Shown here: one piece after another, positions 1-10,010 of the stretch | How the letters are laid out: each line of letters opens with the position of its first letter | How positions within the stretch are numbered: position 1 is the stretch's first letter | NCBI GenBank assembly: GCA_965261725.1 | Contig: CBDHDU010000024.1 | Coordinates: 24,440 to 88,439, forward strand | Length of the DNA: 64,000 bases | Direction: 5' to 3' | Source of the DNA: CANDOC01 sp965261725 | GTDB taxonomy: Bacteria > Pseudomonadota > Gammaproteobacteria > Pseudomonadales > Endozoicomonadaceae | The notes under the pieces: model-generated | Databases searched by the model: none | What the model saw: the letters and a program-made list of their open reading frames with translations, nothing else | What the model was told of the DNA's origin: nothing | Program-made: the position numbers and the translations under genes

Positions 1-365
<365 letters not shown>

Positions 366-494
366 TAACGCCAAAATGATTTGGTTGTGTGTAACGAGAG
401 AACGAAAAACGTTACCCAAGTGTGCGAACACGAAGCACAGCAACAGTTAAATTCGAATTCCAGTCGAGATGAGCAATCATCCCGATACCAGTTT

Positions 495-613
495 TGCCTG
501 GCGACCATAGAGAGCTGGTCCCACCTGATTCCATTCCGAACTCAGTAGTGAAACGGCTCCTCGCCGATGGTAGTGTGGGGTTTCCCCATGTGAGAGTAGG
601 TCATCGCCAGGCG
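495..613 (+). rRNA. 5S ribosomal RNA
   Basis: The complete 5S rRNA is about 119 nt. Its closing stem is formed by the 5' 'tgcctggcga' and the 3' 'tcgccaggcg'. The internal motif 'ccgaactcagtagtgaaac' is the conserved loop B/C region. It follows the 23S rRNA in the usual order and is the last gene of the rrn operon, being followed at once by a terminator. Confidence 0.96.
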
Positions 614-622
614 CTAAATACG

Positions 623-657
623 AAACCCCGATAGCATTTGCTATCGGGGTTTTTTAT
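623..657 (+). terminator. rrn operon terminator
   Basis: A strong GC-rich hairpin (aaccccgatagca / tgctatcggggtt, tiny loop) is followed by a run of six T. It is an intrinsic terminator placed 10 nt after the 5S rRNA. It may also serve the convergent gene that ends at 676. Confidence 0.92.
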
Positions 658-675
658 TTGCTGCTTGACTATGAC

Positions 676-1995
676 TCAATGAGTAGGCCTTGTTGATATA
701 TCGAAGGAATATCCTTGCCATAGCTTATAATATTCTGAAAAGTCGGTCTGTGGTTGTGTGACTTTGACATCGCAAGAAGCTGACCCGCCTACAGCTCCTT
801 CAGCTTGCTCTGCCATGAAAACAGGATCTGCTTCTTTTGAAAGGCTTAATTGCTTAAGTGGAGTTATTAGAGCAGCGGGGACTGTAGGTGGTGATGTGGC
901 CGAGCATTTCTGGAGGGGTTGGTCATTTTTTTCGGTAGCATTAAGGGATTTTGTGGCAGAAGATCTATCTTTGACTTGCTCTTTGCATGTTTGTATCGAA
1001 GAGAACCCTGCTGAGCTGAGAAACGCTTCAACACCGTCATGACTTCGTACCTGCGGTAAAAACGGGAATACTTTTCCCGCTTTTATTTCAGCAATCATAG
1101 GCTGGATGGTAGCTAAAAGACACAATAAAAATTCTGGTTTTTTTATGGATAGTTTTCTGAGTTCTTTTTTAACGGGGCTCTCATACAGATACATACGTGC
1201 TAACGGTGCATATCCAAGAGAGAATCTTTGGTGCTCAGTACAAAATCGGTAGCCTGTATTGAAACCTATTTTTGAAGTGTTTTTGTAAACAATATTTTGT
1301 GTATTACAATTCTGAATGCAAGCTGGCGCAATACCGTTATTTCCGGGCTGTAAAGTAAGGGGAAGGAATTCACCGGGACCAATTAAAATATTCATATGAT
1401 GTACCTTACATGGAGGACTGGTGCTGGTTACTGCTGAAACTAAATCGCTTCCCAGTAAAATATTCCTCATAGAATTGAATTTTTCTGCAGAGTAAACTGG
1501 CTTTTTTACTTTTGCTGAATCGGTTTGATTAATCTTCACTTCTGTGCATATTTCATTGGGGGAAATACTGACTGTGACAGATAACCGCCTAGAGCAGAGT
1601 ATATGCTCCTTAACTTTAAGATAACCAACTTTTAGAATGTTACTTGCGGAAGGTGTCTGCCATGAAGGGGAGGCGACAATCGACGTAAAGCTCATATGGC
1701 AACAGTCATCTTCCATCAGCTTTACAGAAAGAATAATCGTTATGTCATACTGGTCGCGGCTATTTTGATATATAAGCTTGCTTTCACTACATTTCTCCAG
1801 ACTGTGAACTTTTCCTCCCACGTAAGGGGTATGTCTATAGAGTGTTGTAGTTCCTTTTATATGTATGATGTCTTCTGAGCTTCCACTTGCTATTGCAAAA
1901 AATTCCGTCATGAGGTTATAACTCCCTGCGTAAGCCGGAAGTTGCATTAGCAAATAAGAAAAAATCAAGCAAAATACATGTTGATAGATTTTCAT
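676..1995 (-). CDS. Secreted cysteine-rich protein of unknown function
   Basis: This 439-aa protein matches no family I recognise. Residues 1-23 form a clear Sec signal peptide (MKIYQHVFCLIFSYLL... with an AYA cleavage motif). The mature protein has many cysteines (for example a CC pair near residue 98 and CIQNC near 232) but no evident domain. The C-terminal third is Ser/Ala/Pro-rich and lower in complexity. An exported, disulfide-bonded protein is the most one can infer. It converges on the rrn terminator. Codon use looks less biased than in the housekeeping genes further right, consistent with accessory DNA. Confidence 0.6.
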   Translation of the reverse strand: MKIYQHVFCLIFSYLLMQLPAYAGSYNLMTEFFAIASGSSEDIIHIKGTTTLYRHTPYVGGKVHSLEKCSESKLIYQNSRDQYDITIILSVKLMEDDCCHMSFTSIVASPSWQTPSASNILKVGYLKVKEHILCSRRLSVTVSISPNEICTEVKINQTDSAKVKKPVYSAEKFNSMRNILLGSDLVSAVTSTSPPCKVHHMNILIGPGEFLPLTLQPGNNGIAPACIQNCNTQNIVYKNTSKIGFNTGYRFCTEHQRFSLGYAPLARMYLYESPVKKELRKLSIKKPEFLLCLLATIQPMIAEIKAGKVFPFLPQVRSHDGVEAFLSSAGFSSIQTCKEQVKDRSSATKSLNATEKNDQPLQKCSATSPPTVPAALITPLKQLSLSKEADPVFMAEQAEGAVGGSASCDVKVTQPQTDFSEYYKLWQGYSFDISTRPTH

Positions 1996-2430
1996 GTCAT
2001 ACTTTCATTACTGGATGAGAACCATTACTGACTGGGTAAAGGCTGAATTCTTTTGGGTAATTGTAGTGGTTAAATCTTTCTGAGTTATATTCTTCACTGC
2101 TTGCAAACTATTGAAAGAAGTTGTTGCATGCCCCGTCCTCCGGGTAGTTGACTGATCCCGGACACTATTATTAGGAAAGAGCACAACAATTAGTCAGACT
2201 ATAGTCAATGAGATCATGTTTCATGCTGACTATGATGCCGCGTTTTTACTCTGGCAGGGTTTGAGTCAATAAAAAACTTCGTTGTAAATCATGTGGTTTC
2301 GGTTGCAGGGTTCTTTTGTTCGTAAATGTCCGTAAATTATGCAGAATAAGATGATTTTTATTTTGTTTTTGGCATAATGCCCGCTCGGCTATATCGCCAT
2401 GTTTGACTGACTGTAATGGTCGGAGGTCTT
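1996..2430. other. Intergenic region upstream of codB
   Basis: No credible gene is visible in these 435 bp between the divergent secreted-protein gene and codB. The right part must carry the codB promoter. A good Shine-Dalgarno (cggagg, 2421-2426) precedes the codB ATG at 2431. An imperfect palindromic stretch near 2190-2240 (agtcagactatagtcaatg) could be an operator, but I cannot assign a regulator. Confidence 0.4.
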
Positions 2431-2522
2431 ATGTCGGGAAATTCACAAGATTTTGCCCTCTCTTCTGTTCCTAATTCTGCCCGTAAAGGGTTCCTTTCTA
2501 TTTTTGCTGTTATGGTCGGTTT

Positions 2523-4287
2523 GTAATTACTCAATAAGTGCTGGATAAGGAACAACTCGGTTCAATCGGCTATCTTCTTCTTATGACTTTTTTTGCTTAT
2601 GATGAACAGCAACTGGCTCTACCTGAGAAGCTACTGGAATGTATCACCCAACAGCAGGAGCAGATTGCCCAGCAGCAGGAACAGATTGTTCAGTTGCAAA
2701 GGCAGGTTGAAGTGCTTGAGGCTGAAATTCGTCGTTTGAAAAAACTGCCAGCAAAACCGGACATCCAGCCCAGCACCGCGCCTCATGATGATGCTGCCGA
2801 GAGCTCTGAAGGCAATGAGCAGTCAGCAGTTGAGGACAACGATACGGCTGAACCTGATGCTACGTTAACGCGTCAGGTCAACAAGCCCGATGAGAAAACC
2901 CGGAAACAACGCAAACAACCCTCAAAACCGGCACCTGAAAAGTCAGTCACTATTGAAGTCACAGGGGTTCCACCCGGATCCACCTGGAATGGATACACAC
3001 CCTTTCATGTACAGGAACTGACAATCAATACGTCCAGTATCGAGTATCAGCTGGAACAATGGATAACCCCCGACAGGAAAACCATTACCGCTAAACCGCC
3101 AGTCGATCTCCATGGGCATCATTATGGACCCGTACTGCAAGCTTATGTCCTGTACCAACACCATGGTTGCTCTGTTACCCAACCTGAGTTGCTGGACTGG
3201 CTATGGGACATTGGGATTTCTATTTCAGCAGGAGAACTGAGTCTGCTCCTGACCCAGGAGCATAATCAATTCCATGCTGAGAAGGATGAGCTGCTGATTA
3301 CCGGTATTCGTTGTTCTGGCTATATTCAGACAGACGACACGGGTACAAGGCACAAGGGGCAGAATGGTTATTGCACCATTATCAACAACGAGTCCTTTGC
3401 CTGGTTCGCCAGCACAGGCAGTAAAAGCCGGGAAAATTTTGTGAGTTTGCTGCATCGCCCATGGCGAACCTACACATTAACAGAAGAAGCCCTGGATTAT
3501 CTGGAAGAACATCATTATCCCCAAAAATGGCTTAGGATCCTCAAACCGTACAACGGAGTAACGTTCCTGAACCGTCAAGCCTGGGAAGCCTTCATGAACG
3601 ACCAGGGTTTAACAGGGAAAAAACGTCGCCAGCAAGCCAGTGAAGCCCTGATTTATGGCAGCCTGATACAGCATGGAGCAGGGCACCTGACCACCTTCAG
3701 CGATGGCGCACGACAGTTTGACGTATTCAAACACAGCCAGTGCTGGATTCATGCAGAGCGAGGGCTGGCAAAAGTCCACCCGGTCAACGACCAGCAAGCT
3801 ATGGCTCAGAAATGGTGCCGGACATGGTTCTGGGCGATTTACGATGACCTGAAAGCCTTCAAGGCTGAGCCCGATGCCGAGAAAGCACTGAAGGTATGGT
3901 TGGGCTTTCATATGCTTGTCCAGACCCGAACATGCTGTGAACCACTGCAGGAAGCCCTGTCAGGTCTGGCACTGATCAAAGAAGAGCTGTTGCTTGTACT
4001 GAAAGACCCGAACTTGCCATTGCATAACAACCTGAGCGAAAGCCAGATACGGGAATACGCCAAGCGACGAAAAATCAGTGGTGGTACGCGAAGCGATGCA
4101 GGGCGGCAATGTCGCGACACCTTTGCCAGCCTGAAGAAAACGTGTCGCCTGTATGGTCTCTCGTTTTGGGATTATCTGACAGACAGATTAACAGGCAGCG
4201 GGTTGTTTCCGAGGCTGGCAAGCTTGATTGAAAAAACGGCACGTACTTTGCCTTGCGGGCTTTGCAGCAGTTTTTGAGTAATTTACG
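2523..4287 (+). mobile_element. IS66-like insertion sequence in codB
   Basis: An element of about 1765 bp with terminal inverted repeats (gtaattactcaa on the left; reverse complement gtaaattactcaa on the right). It is flanked by the direct repeat gtcggttt, as expected for the 8-bp duplication of IS66-group elements; a 9-bp reading, ggtcggttt, is also possible. It encodes only a TnpC-type transposase, with no tnpA or tnpB. Confidence 0.85.
2538..4277 (+). CDS. IS66-family-like transposase (TnpC type)
   Basis: This 579-aa DDE transposase uses a GTG start. Residues ~25-75 form a Gln/Glu-rich coiled coil (QQQEQIAQQQEQI...) as in the N-terminal leucine-zipper of IS66 TnpC. A Lys/Pro-rich linker follows. 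The catalytic core contains DDTGTRHKGQNG (first Asp) and ends with the NNLSESQIREYAKRRKISGG segment typical of the IS66 Glu region. It fills almost the whole element (15 nt from the left end, 10 nt from the right). It appears intact, so this copy may be active. Confidence 0.85.
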   Translation: MLDKEQLGSIGYLLLMTFFAYDEQQLALPEKLLECITQQQEQIAQQQEQIVQLQRQVEVLEAEIRRLKKLPAKPDIQPSTAPHDDAAESSEGNEQSAVEDNDTAEPDATLTRQVNKPDEKTRKQRKQPSKPAPEKSVTIEVTGVPPGSTWNGYTPFHVQELTINTSSIEYQLEQWITPDRKTITAKPPVDLHGHHYGPVLQAYVLYQHHGCSVTQPELLDWLWDIGISISAGELSLLLTQEHNQFHAEKDELLITGIRCSGYIQTDDTGTRHKGQNGYCTIINNESFAWFASTGSKSRENFVSLLHRPWRTYTLTEEALDYLEEHHYPQKWLRILKPYNGVTFLNRQAWEAFMNDQGLTGKKRRQQASEALIYGSLIQHGAGHLTTFSDGARQFDVFKHSQCWIHAERGLAKVHPVNDQQAMAQKWCRTWFWAIYDDLKAFKAEPDAEKALKVWLGFHMLVQTRTCCEPLQEALSGLALIKEELLLVLKDPNLPLHNNLSESQIREYAKRRKISGGTRSDAGRQCRDTFASLKKTCRLYGLSFWDYLTDRLTGSGLFPRLASLIEKTARTLPCGLCSSF

Positions 4288-5699
4288 GTCGGTTTCACGT
4301 TTTTCTCGGCCAGTATGTGGTCAGGTGGAACGCTGGGTCAAGGGCTGAAATTTTCTGATTTCCTGTGGACGGTAATGGCAGGTAACCTGCTGCTGGGTTT
4401 ATATACTTCCGGTCTCGCTTATATCGGCAGTAAAACAGGTCTTTCCACTCACCTGCTGACCAAATACACCTTTGGTCGCAATGGTTCCCGTTTAACCTCT
4501 CTGGTGCTGGCTTTCACTCAGGTTGGCTGGTTTGGTGTCGGTGTTGCCATGTTTGCGCTGCCGGTAAACAGGGTAACCGGTATGGATCTGAATACTCTGA
4601 TTCTGGTTTCTGGCGCACTGATGACGCTGACTGCCTACTTCGGTTTTAAAGCACTGACCATTCTGAGCTTTATTTCTGTGCCGGCGATTGCTGTACTGGG
4701 TAGCTACTCTGTCAACGAAGCAGTAACCAGTGTCGGTGGCTGGAATGCCATGTTTGATCTGAACCCGACTGATTCTATTGGCTTTGCTGCAGCCATCAGT
4801 ATCTGTATTGGTTCTTTCATCAGTGGTGGTACGCTGACTGCTGACTTCACCCGTTTTGCCCGCAGTCCAAAAATGGCTGTTGTTGCAACCCTGATTGCCT
4901 TCTTCTTGGGTAATACCCTGATGTTCACCTTCGGTGCTGTTGGCTCCATGGTAACCGGTGAGTCCGACATTTCTGAAGTGATGTTCCTGCAAGGGCTGAT
5001 TCTGCCAGCAATTATTACTCTGGGGCTGAATATTTGGACAACAAACGACAATGCTTTGTATGTCTCCGGTCTGGGTTTCTCCAGCATTACGGGCCTGAAC
5101 AAGAATCTGTTGGTCATGATCAATGGTGTTCTGGGTACCCTGATGGCGCTATGGCTGTACAATAACTTTGTCGGCTGGTTGAGCATGCTGAACTCTGCAC
5201 TGCCGCCGATTGGTGCCATTATCCTGATGGACTACTTTATTAATCAGCGTGTATTCAAACGCGTTGGTCATTATAAAAACTTCGAAGATTCCTCCTTCAC
5301 AGCTGTTAAAGTGCCTGCCCTGGTCGCCTGGGGTGCCGGTATTTTGGGAGCGACTTATCTGCCGGGTATTGCACCGCTGAATGGTGTACTGGTTGCGGCA
5401 GTCTGTCATGCTGTACTGAAGCTTGCTGTTGAAAAGTCCGCGAAGGCGCGATTTTGCAACCCGGAGATGATGAATGCGAATATCTAATGTCCGTCAGCAC
5501 GGGCGGGAAGGGCTGTTTGATATTGAGATTGAAAACGGCCACTTCCAGTCTGTCAGTGTTGCAGGTGAATTACCCCCTGCAACTGGTCAGGATGATATTG
5601 ATGCCAGCGGTAAGCTGGCATTATCTCCGTTTATTGACCCGCATGTACATCTGGATACGGCGCTGACAGCCGGTGAGCCGGTCTGGAATCGCAGTGGTA

Positions 5700-5707
5700 C
5701 TTTATTT
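5700..5707 (+). repeat. Left target-site duplication of the composite element
   Basis: The octamer ctttattt lies directly before the left ISL3 inverted repeat. It recurs at 15256-15263 directly after the right inverted repeat of the second ISL3 copy. ISL3 elements make 8-bp duplications. The inner ends of the two copies (ttaattta at 7874 and ataaatca before 13091) do not match it or each other. Confidence 0.88.
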
Positions 5708-5823
5708 GGCTCTTCAGGGATAACTGTGGGTAAAAGCGAACAAGATTTGAGGATAGAAACACCAGTGCCTGACTTTTGATAGCTTTTTGTTGATGGACAA
5801 AAAAACAACAAAAGGCAGCACTG

Positions 5824-7867
5824 ATGCTGATTAAAACTATCCTCAATAAAGTTCATAAACTCAAGTCTTTTGTTTATCAGGATGTAAAACTCGGCTTCTA
5901 TCAGGGCTCTGAAGTATTCAATGTGACTGTGGCTCCACGGAAGAACAGTCATGCTATCTGCTCAGGATGCAAAAAAGCTGCTCCGGGCTATGACCGCCTT
6001 ACTGAGCGTCGCTTCGAATTCGTTCCCCTCTGGGGCATCAGGGTTTTTCTGCTCTACAGAATGCGTCGGGTTGAATGCAAGACATGTGGTGTAAAGGTTG
6101 AACAGGTTCCATGGGCGGATGGCAAGAAAGAACTTACCAAAGTCTACATGCAGTTTTTGGCAAGCTGGGCCCGAAAGCTCTCGTGGAAAGAGGTTGCCTG
6201 CATTTTCAATACCTCATGGGAGAAGGTCTTTCATGCTGTTGAGTATGTGGTTGAATGGGGCAAAGCACATCGCCCTCTCGACAATATCAAGGCCATTGGT
6301 GTAGATGAGGTGGCGTATCAAACAGGTCATAAATACCTGACTGTGGTTTACCAGATCGACCGTGATTACACACGGCTGTTGTGGGTTGGACAGGAGCGAA
6401 CCGAAGCCACCATTCGCCGTTTCTTCTCATTCTTTGGTGCACAGAGAAGCCAGCAGTTGGAATATGTCTGCTCTGACATGTGGCAGCCCTACGTGAAAGC
6501 GATTGCGGAGTATGCCAGCCAGGCGCTGCATATTCTGGATCGTTTTCATATTGTTGCCATGTTGAACAAGGCCATTGATGAAGTCAGAGCCTCAGAACAC
6601 AAACAGCTTCAGGCAGCCGGATATGAACCTGTTCTGAAAAAAACTCGCTGGTGCCTACTCAAGAGAAAAGAGAACCTGACCGAGAAAGAAGAGATCAAGC
6701 TAAACACAGTGCTCCGGTACAACCTGAAAAGTGTCAGGGGTTACCTGCTCAGAGAAGAGTTCCAGGTTTTCTGGGACTAGTGTGCCGTAGCACATACAAG
6801 GGAAGTAAAAGGATTACTTTCTGAAGATGTGGAAGCTATGGAAGAGATGGCGGTAGACCCGCCGAAATCGGCTGTCGAAAGCAGGTTTCAAACCACCTCA
6901 AGCTGCTGTCGTTAAGAGCGGTGGTAGTGAGCGTTGAGGAAAAGGCGAAAGTAAATTCGTCAGGTATGGTACAGAGAGATGAGTAAACCCGAATCTTTGT
7001 TGAAGCGTCGTAAGGAACTTTTTCGGCATCAAAACCTGAGGCTTAGTCCTCCTCAGGGATAAGTCTGCAAGTGAATTTCGAATGCTGTGCAGGCGGTGTC
7101 CGGCGTTGAGAAGGCATGACTCTGTACTGGGCTCTTTCATGGAACTGCGGGAACCTGTCGTGCAGGTGTTAAGGGAGACTCTCAAGTGGCGACCACCACA
7201 AGAGACTGAGTACCGATACTGCGCACAGGGGCGGAGTAGCTCGTAGTAGTGTTGAAGCTCCTGTAATAGGGGGGGAGCGAAGGGGCTGCGTTAGGTGGCT
7301 CGTTGTGGAATGCAACTGTCCCAAAGGATCTTGTCTGGATGCCTATAAAGGGACGTAGTCAGCAACCGGAGGGACAGGATGACATTGCTCAACGGGCAGG
7401 GCGGTTGTCACATGGAGGCAAATCTGTTTGTCACTGGCTGGAAAAAGTACAGGTCAGAAAATGTCTCAGAATTGTGATAGGCGTTTACCTGATGGGAGCG
7501 GTATGAATCGAGAGGTTCACGTACCGTTCTAAGAGGGGCTGGCGGGGAAGTTCCGCCGGTCTACTCACCCATCTCACCACACTGGGCAGGAAAGTATCTG
7601 GATCGGTGGTGTACAAGAGTCATGCGATCAAAGATAGAGCCAATGAAGAAAGTGGCTAAAACTGTTCGGCGACATAAGCCGCTTATCCTGAACTGGTTCA
7701 GGGCAAAAAAGGCATTTTCCAGCGGAATTGTTGAAGGGCTGAATACCAGGATAAAACTCACTACGAGAAAATCGTATGGATTCAGAACCTATAAATGTGC
7801 AGAAATTGCTTTATATCATGCGCTTGGCAAGCTGCCTGAACCAGAAACTACCCATAGATTTTGCTGA
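5824..7867 (+). CDS. ISL3-family transposase, split by a group II intron (exons 5824-6779 and 7570-7867)
   Basis: Unspliced, the frame stops at the TAG at 6778 after ...EEFQVFWD. Removing 6780-7569 joins TA to C and reads FWDYISPHWAGKYLDRWCTR..., continuing without a break to ...LPEPETTHRFC. The result is a 417-aa protein, normal for the family. N-terminal zinc-finger cysteines (CSGCKK, CKTCGVK) are followed by DDE residues in GVDEVAY and CSDMW (exon 1) and GIVEGLNTRIK (exon 2). The catalytic Glu therefore depends on splicing. Exon 2 alone contains an 81-codon frame from 7622. Confidence 0.85.
6780..7569 (+). ncRNA. Group II intron without an obvious IEP ORF, copy 1
   Basis: The 5' end is GUGUG, the group II consensus. 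Domain V is visible at 7496-7530: a 35-nt hairpin starting gagcggtatg, with a GNRA loop (gaga) and a 3' arm ending gtaccgttct, including the AGC triad. Domain VI follows (ggggctggcgggg / ttccgccggtc), with a candidate branch A at 7563, seven nt from the end. The 3' boundary at 7569 is set by exon frame; its 'acc' end is slightly off the usual AY. No reverse transcriptase is encoded, so mobility and perhaps splicing would need a maturase supplied in trans. Confidence 0.85.
7379..7477 (+). other. Possible remnant of the intron-encoded protein ORF (32 codons)
   Basis: Within the domain IV region, 18 nt before domain V, an ATG with a good SD (ggagggacagg) opens a 32-aa frame (MTLLNGQGGCHMEANL...SEL). 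The position and ribosome site are where group II IEPs normally begin. I infer that this is the surviving start of a deleted reverse transcriptase/maturase gene. The same frame is present in copy 2. It could also be chance. Confidence 0.4.
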
Positions 7868-7883
7868 CGAGGCTTAATTTAAA

Positions 7884-9310
7884 GGGGAAAGTGGCCAGCA
7901 GTTCTTCGAGGACGGGAATCAGGAAGGGTGTGCTGCCTGATCAATGTACCGGGAAGAGGTTGTGTGCGACGGGAAAACCATAGCGATTCATTTTTGACCA
8001 GAATGCATCCCATTGCCCGGACGAACAAACTAATGCTCTCAACGTCAACAACATTGATGCACCTTGCTCTTTCCAGCGCATGCCAGAGCGGCACATACGT
8101 TGCTTTACCAAACTCTTGCAAGCCGCTTCCGTAACACCTGAACCAATGGGTAAGTTCCTCTTTCTGGCTTCAGGATAAATCATTTGGTGCCAGTGATTTT
8201 TAAAGTAGGTTCTCGCTTTCATCAACTTTTCCATAGAGGCGGTACGGTTGTTGCCCGGTGTTGCCCGTTCAAGCTCTCGCCGCAGGCTTTGTGCTGCGCC
8301 TTCATCGTGTTTCAGGTCGTGTAGCTTCTGCTTGAACCATGCATGCCTTTCCTGTGTGGCTTTCTTTCCCGGATAAAGTGCCTCAGCAGCGTCAGCAACA
8401 TATTCAGACACGTGATAAAAGTCCAGCACGTGGATAGATGTAAAGGATTCTAAAAATGTCCAGTTATCCGCCGCTCCGTCAGCAACCCCCACATAAACCG
8501 CCTCAGGGAATCTATCCTTAACCTTCTGGATTTCTCCAGTAAAACGGTTAATGAAGGTTTGCTTGCCGTATTCCGGTGCCTCTGCACAGTAGATTGTATG
8601 AAGACGCTCGCCTTCATCATCATAGAGGCTGATAGTGCCGCACATAGCGATCCGATAGCCTTCGTAGTACAACAGATTTGCTCCATCAAGCCCTATGGCT
8701 ACTGTTGTCACGGGCTTTGGTAACTCTGGAATATCGTATACCCACCTTTCTTCTTTGGCCTGTGCAATACTTGCCACCACATCGGCTAAATCACGAAGTG
8801 TTGAACGACTGCTATTACGACCATGATTTTGTCGCAGATCGTCTTCTACCTGAGGGGCTGCCATCTGGGCATACTTCCAGCTCACCATGCGAGCAAAAGC
8901 CGGAGTCGAATTGACAATAATCCGGGCATTCTGATCCAGAGGGCAAAAGGTTTCTCCCCCCTGACTGCTCTGGTAAATGTAACGCGGAACTTTGACGGCT
9001 CCCCATGACGTTTCGTAGACCTTGGGTTCTTTTTTATTCTTGCTGGTCATATGAATACCACCTACCTTTATGGGCGAACCGTCGGTGTCCATGTGTTCCA
9101 GTTGTTTTTCTACTCCAAGCGTTCCAGCTTGATTGAGGCTACCCTGAAGGCTGGTCTCGAAATCGAGCATTGAGTTGCCGTGCTGAATAGTGATGAGTAT
9201 CTGCGTTTCTTGATTTTCAGATGATAGAATTTGAGCAGTCATACGGGGCAAAGGCCGTGCTTACGTCTATTATGATTTGATGAAAGTAGCTCACGGTAGT
9301 CGTTTTTCCC
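7884..9310 (-). mobile_element. ISKra4-type insertion sequence (ends approximate)
   Basis: One intact ISKra4-like transposase gene is flanked by the short similar ends ggggaaagtggc (from 7884) and, on the other strand, gggaaaaacgac (ending 9310). The ends are inferred from this weak match and I found no clear target duplication. It lies immediately inside the right end of ISL3 copy 1 and truncates an older IS481-like transposase on its other side. Confidence 0.6.
7941..9251 (-). CDS. ISKra4-family transposase
   Basis: 436 aa. The C-terminal signature GSGVTEAACKSLVKQRMCRS is characteristic of ISKra4/ISAzba1-like transposases. Candidate catalytic Asp residues lie in AIGLDGANLLY and VGVADGAADNW; HVLDFYHVSEY follows. 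The frame is complete and the protein is of usual length, so it may be functional. It is part of the cargo of the codA composite element. Confidence 0.85.
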   Translation of the reverse strand: MPRMTAQILSSENQETQILITIQHGNSMLDFETSLQGSLNQAGTLGVEKQLEHMDTDGSPIKVGGIHMTSKNKKEPKVYETSWGAVKVPRYIYQSSQGGETFCPLDQNARIIVNSTPAFARMVSWKYAQMAAPQVEDDLRQNHGRNSSRSTLRDLADVVASIAQAKEERWVYDIPELPKPVTTVAIGLDGANLLYYEGYRIAMCGTISLYDDEGERLHTIYCAEAPEYGKQTFINRFTGEIQKVKDRFPEAVYVGVADGAADNWTFLESFTSIHVLDFYHVSEYVADAAEALYPGKKATQERHAWFKQKLHDLKHDEGAAQSLRRELERATPGNNRTASMEKLMKARTYFKNHWHQMIYPEARKRNLPIGSGVTEAACKSLVKQRMCRSGMRWKEQGASMLLTLRALVCSSGQWDAFWSKMNRYGFPVAHNLFPVH

Positions 9311-10010
9311 TACATCAATTCCCGCTCACACCCATCAGGAATGTTTCACTAATCCTCTCCACCGTGCACACCACCTGGTATTGTGTCACCCTCGTCAACG
9401 GCATTGATGTGGTACAAGCCTTTAACCCTGTCTTTATCGCCCTGGTGAACCGTATCAATGCGTATGAAACCCGGTCGCCCTTCCGGGGCTGGCTTGCGTC
9501 TTATGCCAATCGCTCGTTTCGTTGGACGGGTGATGTCTTTAGGCGTTCGAATACTGCAGTATGCTTTTGACTGCCTTAAATTGTAAATATGCGAGACCGA
9601 TATGTCCTTCAGCCGCTGAATAGCGCTGATCTCCTTGAAGATAAGCACGCTCACAGAGCTTTTTTGGTGGTCGCGCCATTCAAACCATCATGAAGGCGGT
9701 CTGTCTGTGCCAGAAGCCTTATATCAGCCTTGGAATACCGGGTACTGAAACCATTGACTGTGCGCTGTTGACGCCGCAAACAACCTTTTGACAGGTAGGC
9801 CGCGATCAGGCGGGTAATTTGCGCTCTCGAATACCCCGTCGCAACGGTCAGGTAGTGCTTGATAAGCCCTTTATCAGCTCGCTTCAGTTGTCGGTATTGG
9901 AAATGCCTCAGCGTGCATTCAAACCCATTGATAACACTCATCTTTTGACTCCCATCCCGGATCAAGACCGGGGGCTTGCCGGAGGAGTTCGCGAACCTGC
10001 TCAAGGGTCT
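9311..10010 (-). pseudogene. IS481-like (rve-type) transposase remnant
   Basis: Two overlapping frames on the minus strand form one broken gene. 10004-9651 encodes an N-terminal helix-turn-helix region (YSRAQITRLIAAYL). 9654-9349 contains RPGFIRIDTVHQGD and VKGLYHINAVDE, the start of an integrase-type (rve) catalytic core with Asp. A frameshift separates them near 9650, and the 3' part of the core is missing where the ISKra4 element begins. It is non-functional. Confidence 0.7.

Larger units (their letters stand above)
2431..5487 (+). pseudogene. codB: codB, cytosine permease, interrupted by IS66-like element
   Basis: CodB imports cytosine across the inner membrane (NCS1 family, 12 TM). The gene starts at ATG 2431 behind a strong SD (cggagg). 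The first 28-30 codons (MSGNSQDFALSSVPNSARKG...) run into an IS at 2523. The frame resumes at about 4296 with TFFSASMWSGGTLGQGL, matching E. coli CodB residues ~31 onward, and runs to the normal C-terminus at 5487. The 8-bp sequence gtcggttt occurs on both sides of the insertion (2515-2522 and 4288-4295). Removing the IS plus one repeat restores the frame exactly, so the inactivation is recent. codA overlaps its end by 14 nt, implying a former codBA operon. The long 3' piece could in theory start at 4315, but it would lack the first TM segment. Confidence 0.9.
5708..7873 (+). mobile_element. ISL3-family insertion sequence, copy 1 (carries a group II intron)
   Basis: 2166 bp. The left end ggctcttcagggataactgt and the reverse complement of the right end gcctcgtcagcaaaatctat form an imperfect terminal inverted repeat; 'tgggta' also matches further in. 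One transposase gene, split by an intron, fills it. It differs from copy 2 at only about eight positions after base 5824, but is markedly different in the first ~115 bp. Confidence 0.88.

Noticed and set aside
4492..5409. Minus-strand frames across codB (166, 171 and 86 aa)
   Set aside because: They are antisense to a clear CodB sequence, and there is no signal peptide, domain or SD.
6898..7185. 95-aa minus-strand frame inside each intron (also 14280-14567)
   Set aside because: It lies within structured intron RNA, has no SD and no recognisable protein. It is identical in both copies only because the intron is identical.
7303..7506. 67-aa + frame in the intron as a reverse transcriptase
   Set aside because: No RT motif (no YADD or zinc/endonuclease signatures), and it runs into domain V. 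The 32-codon frame in another register has the better SD.
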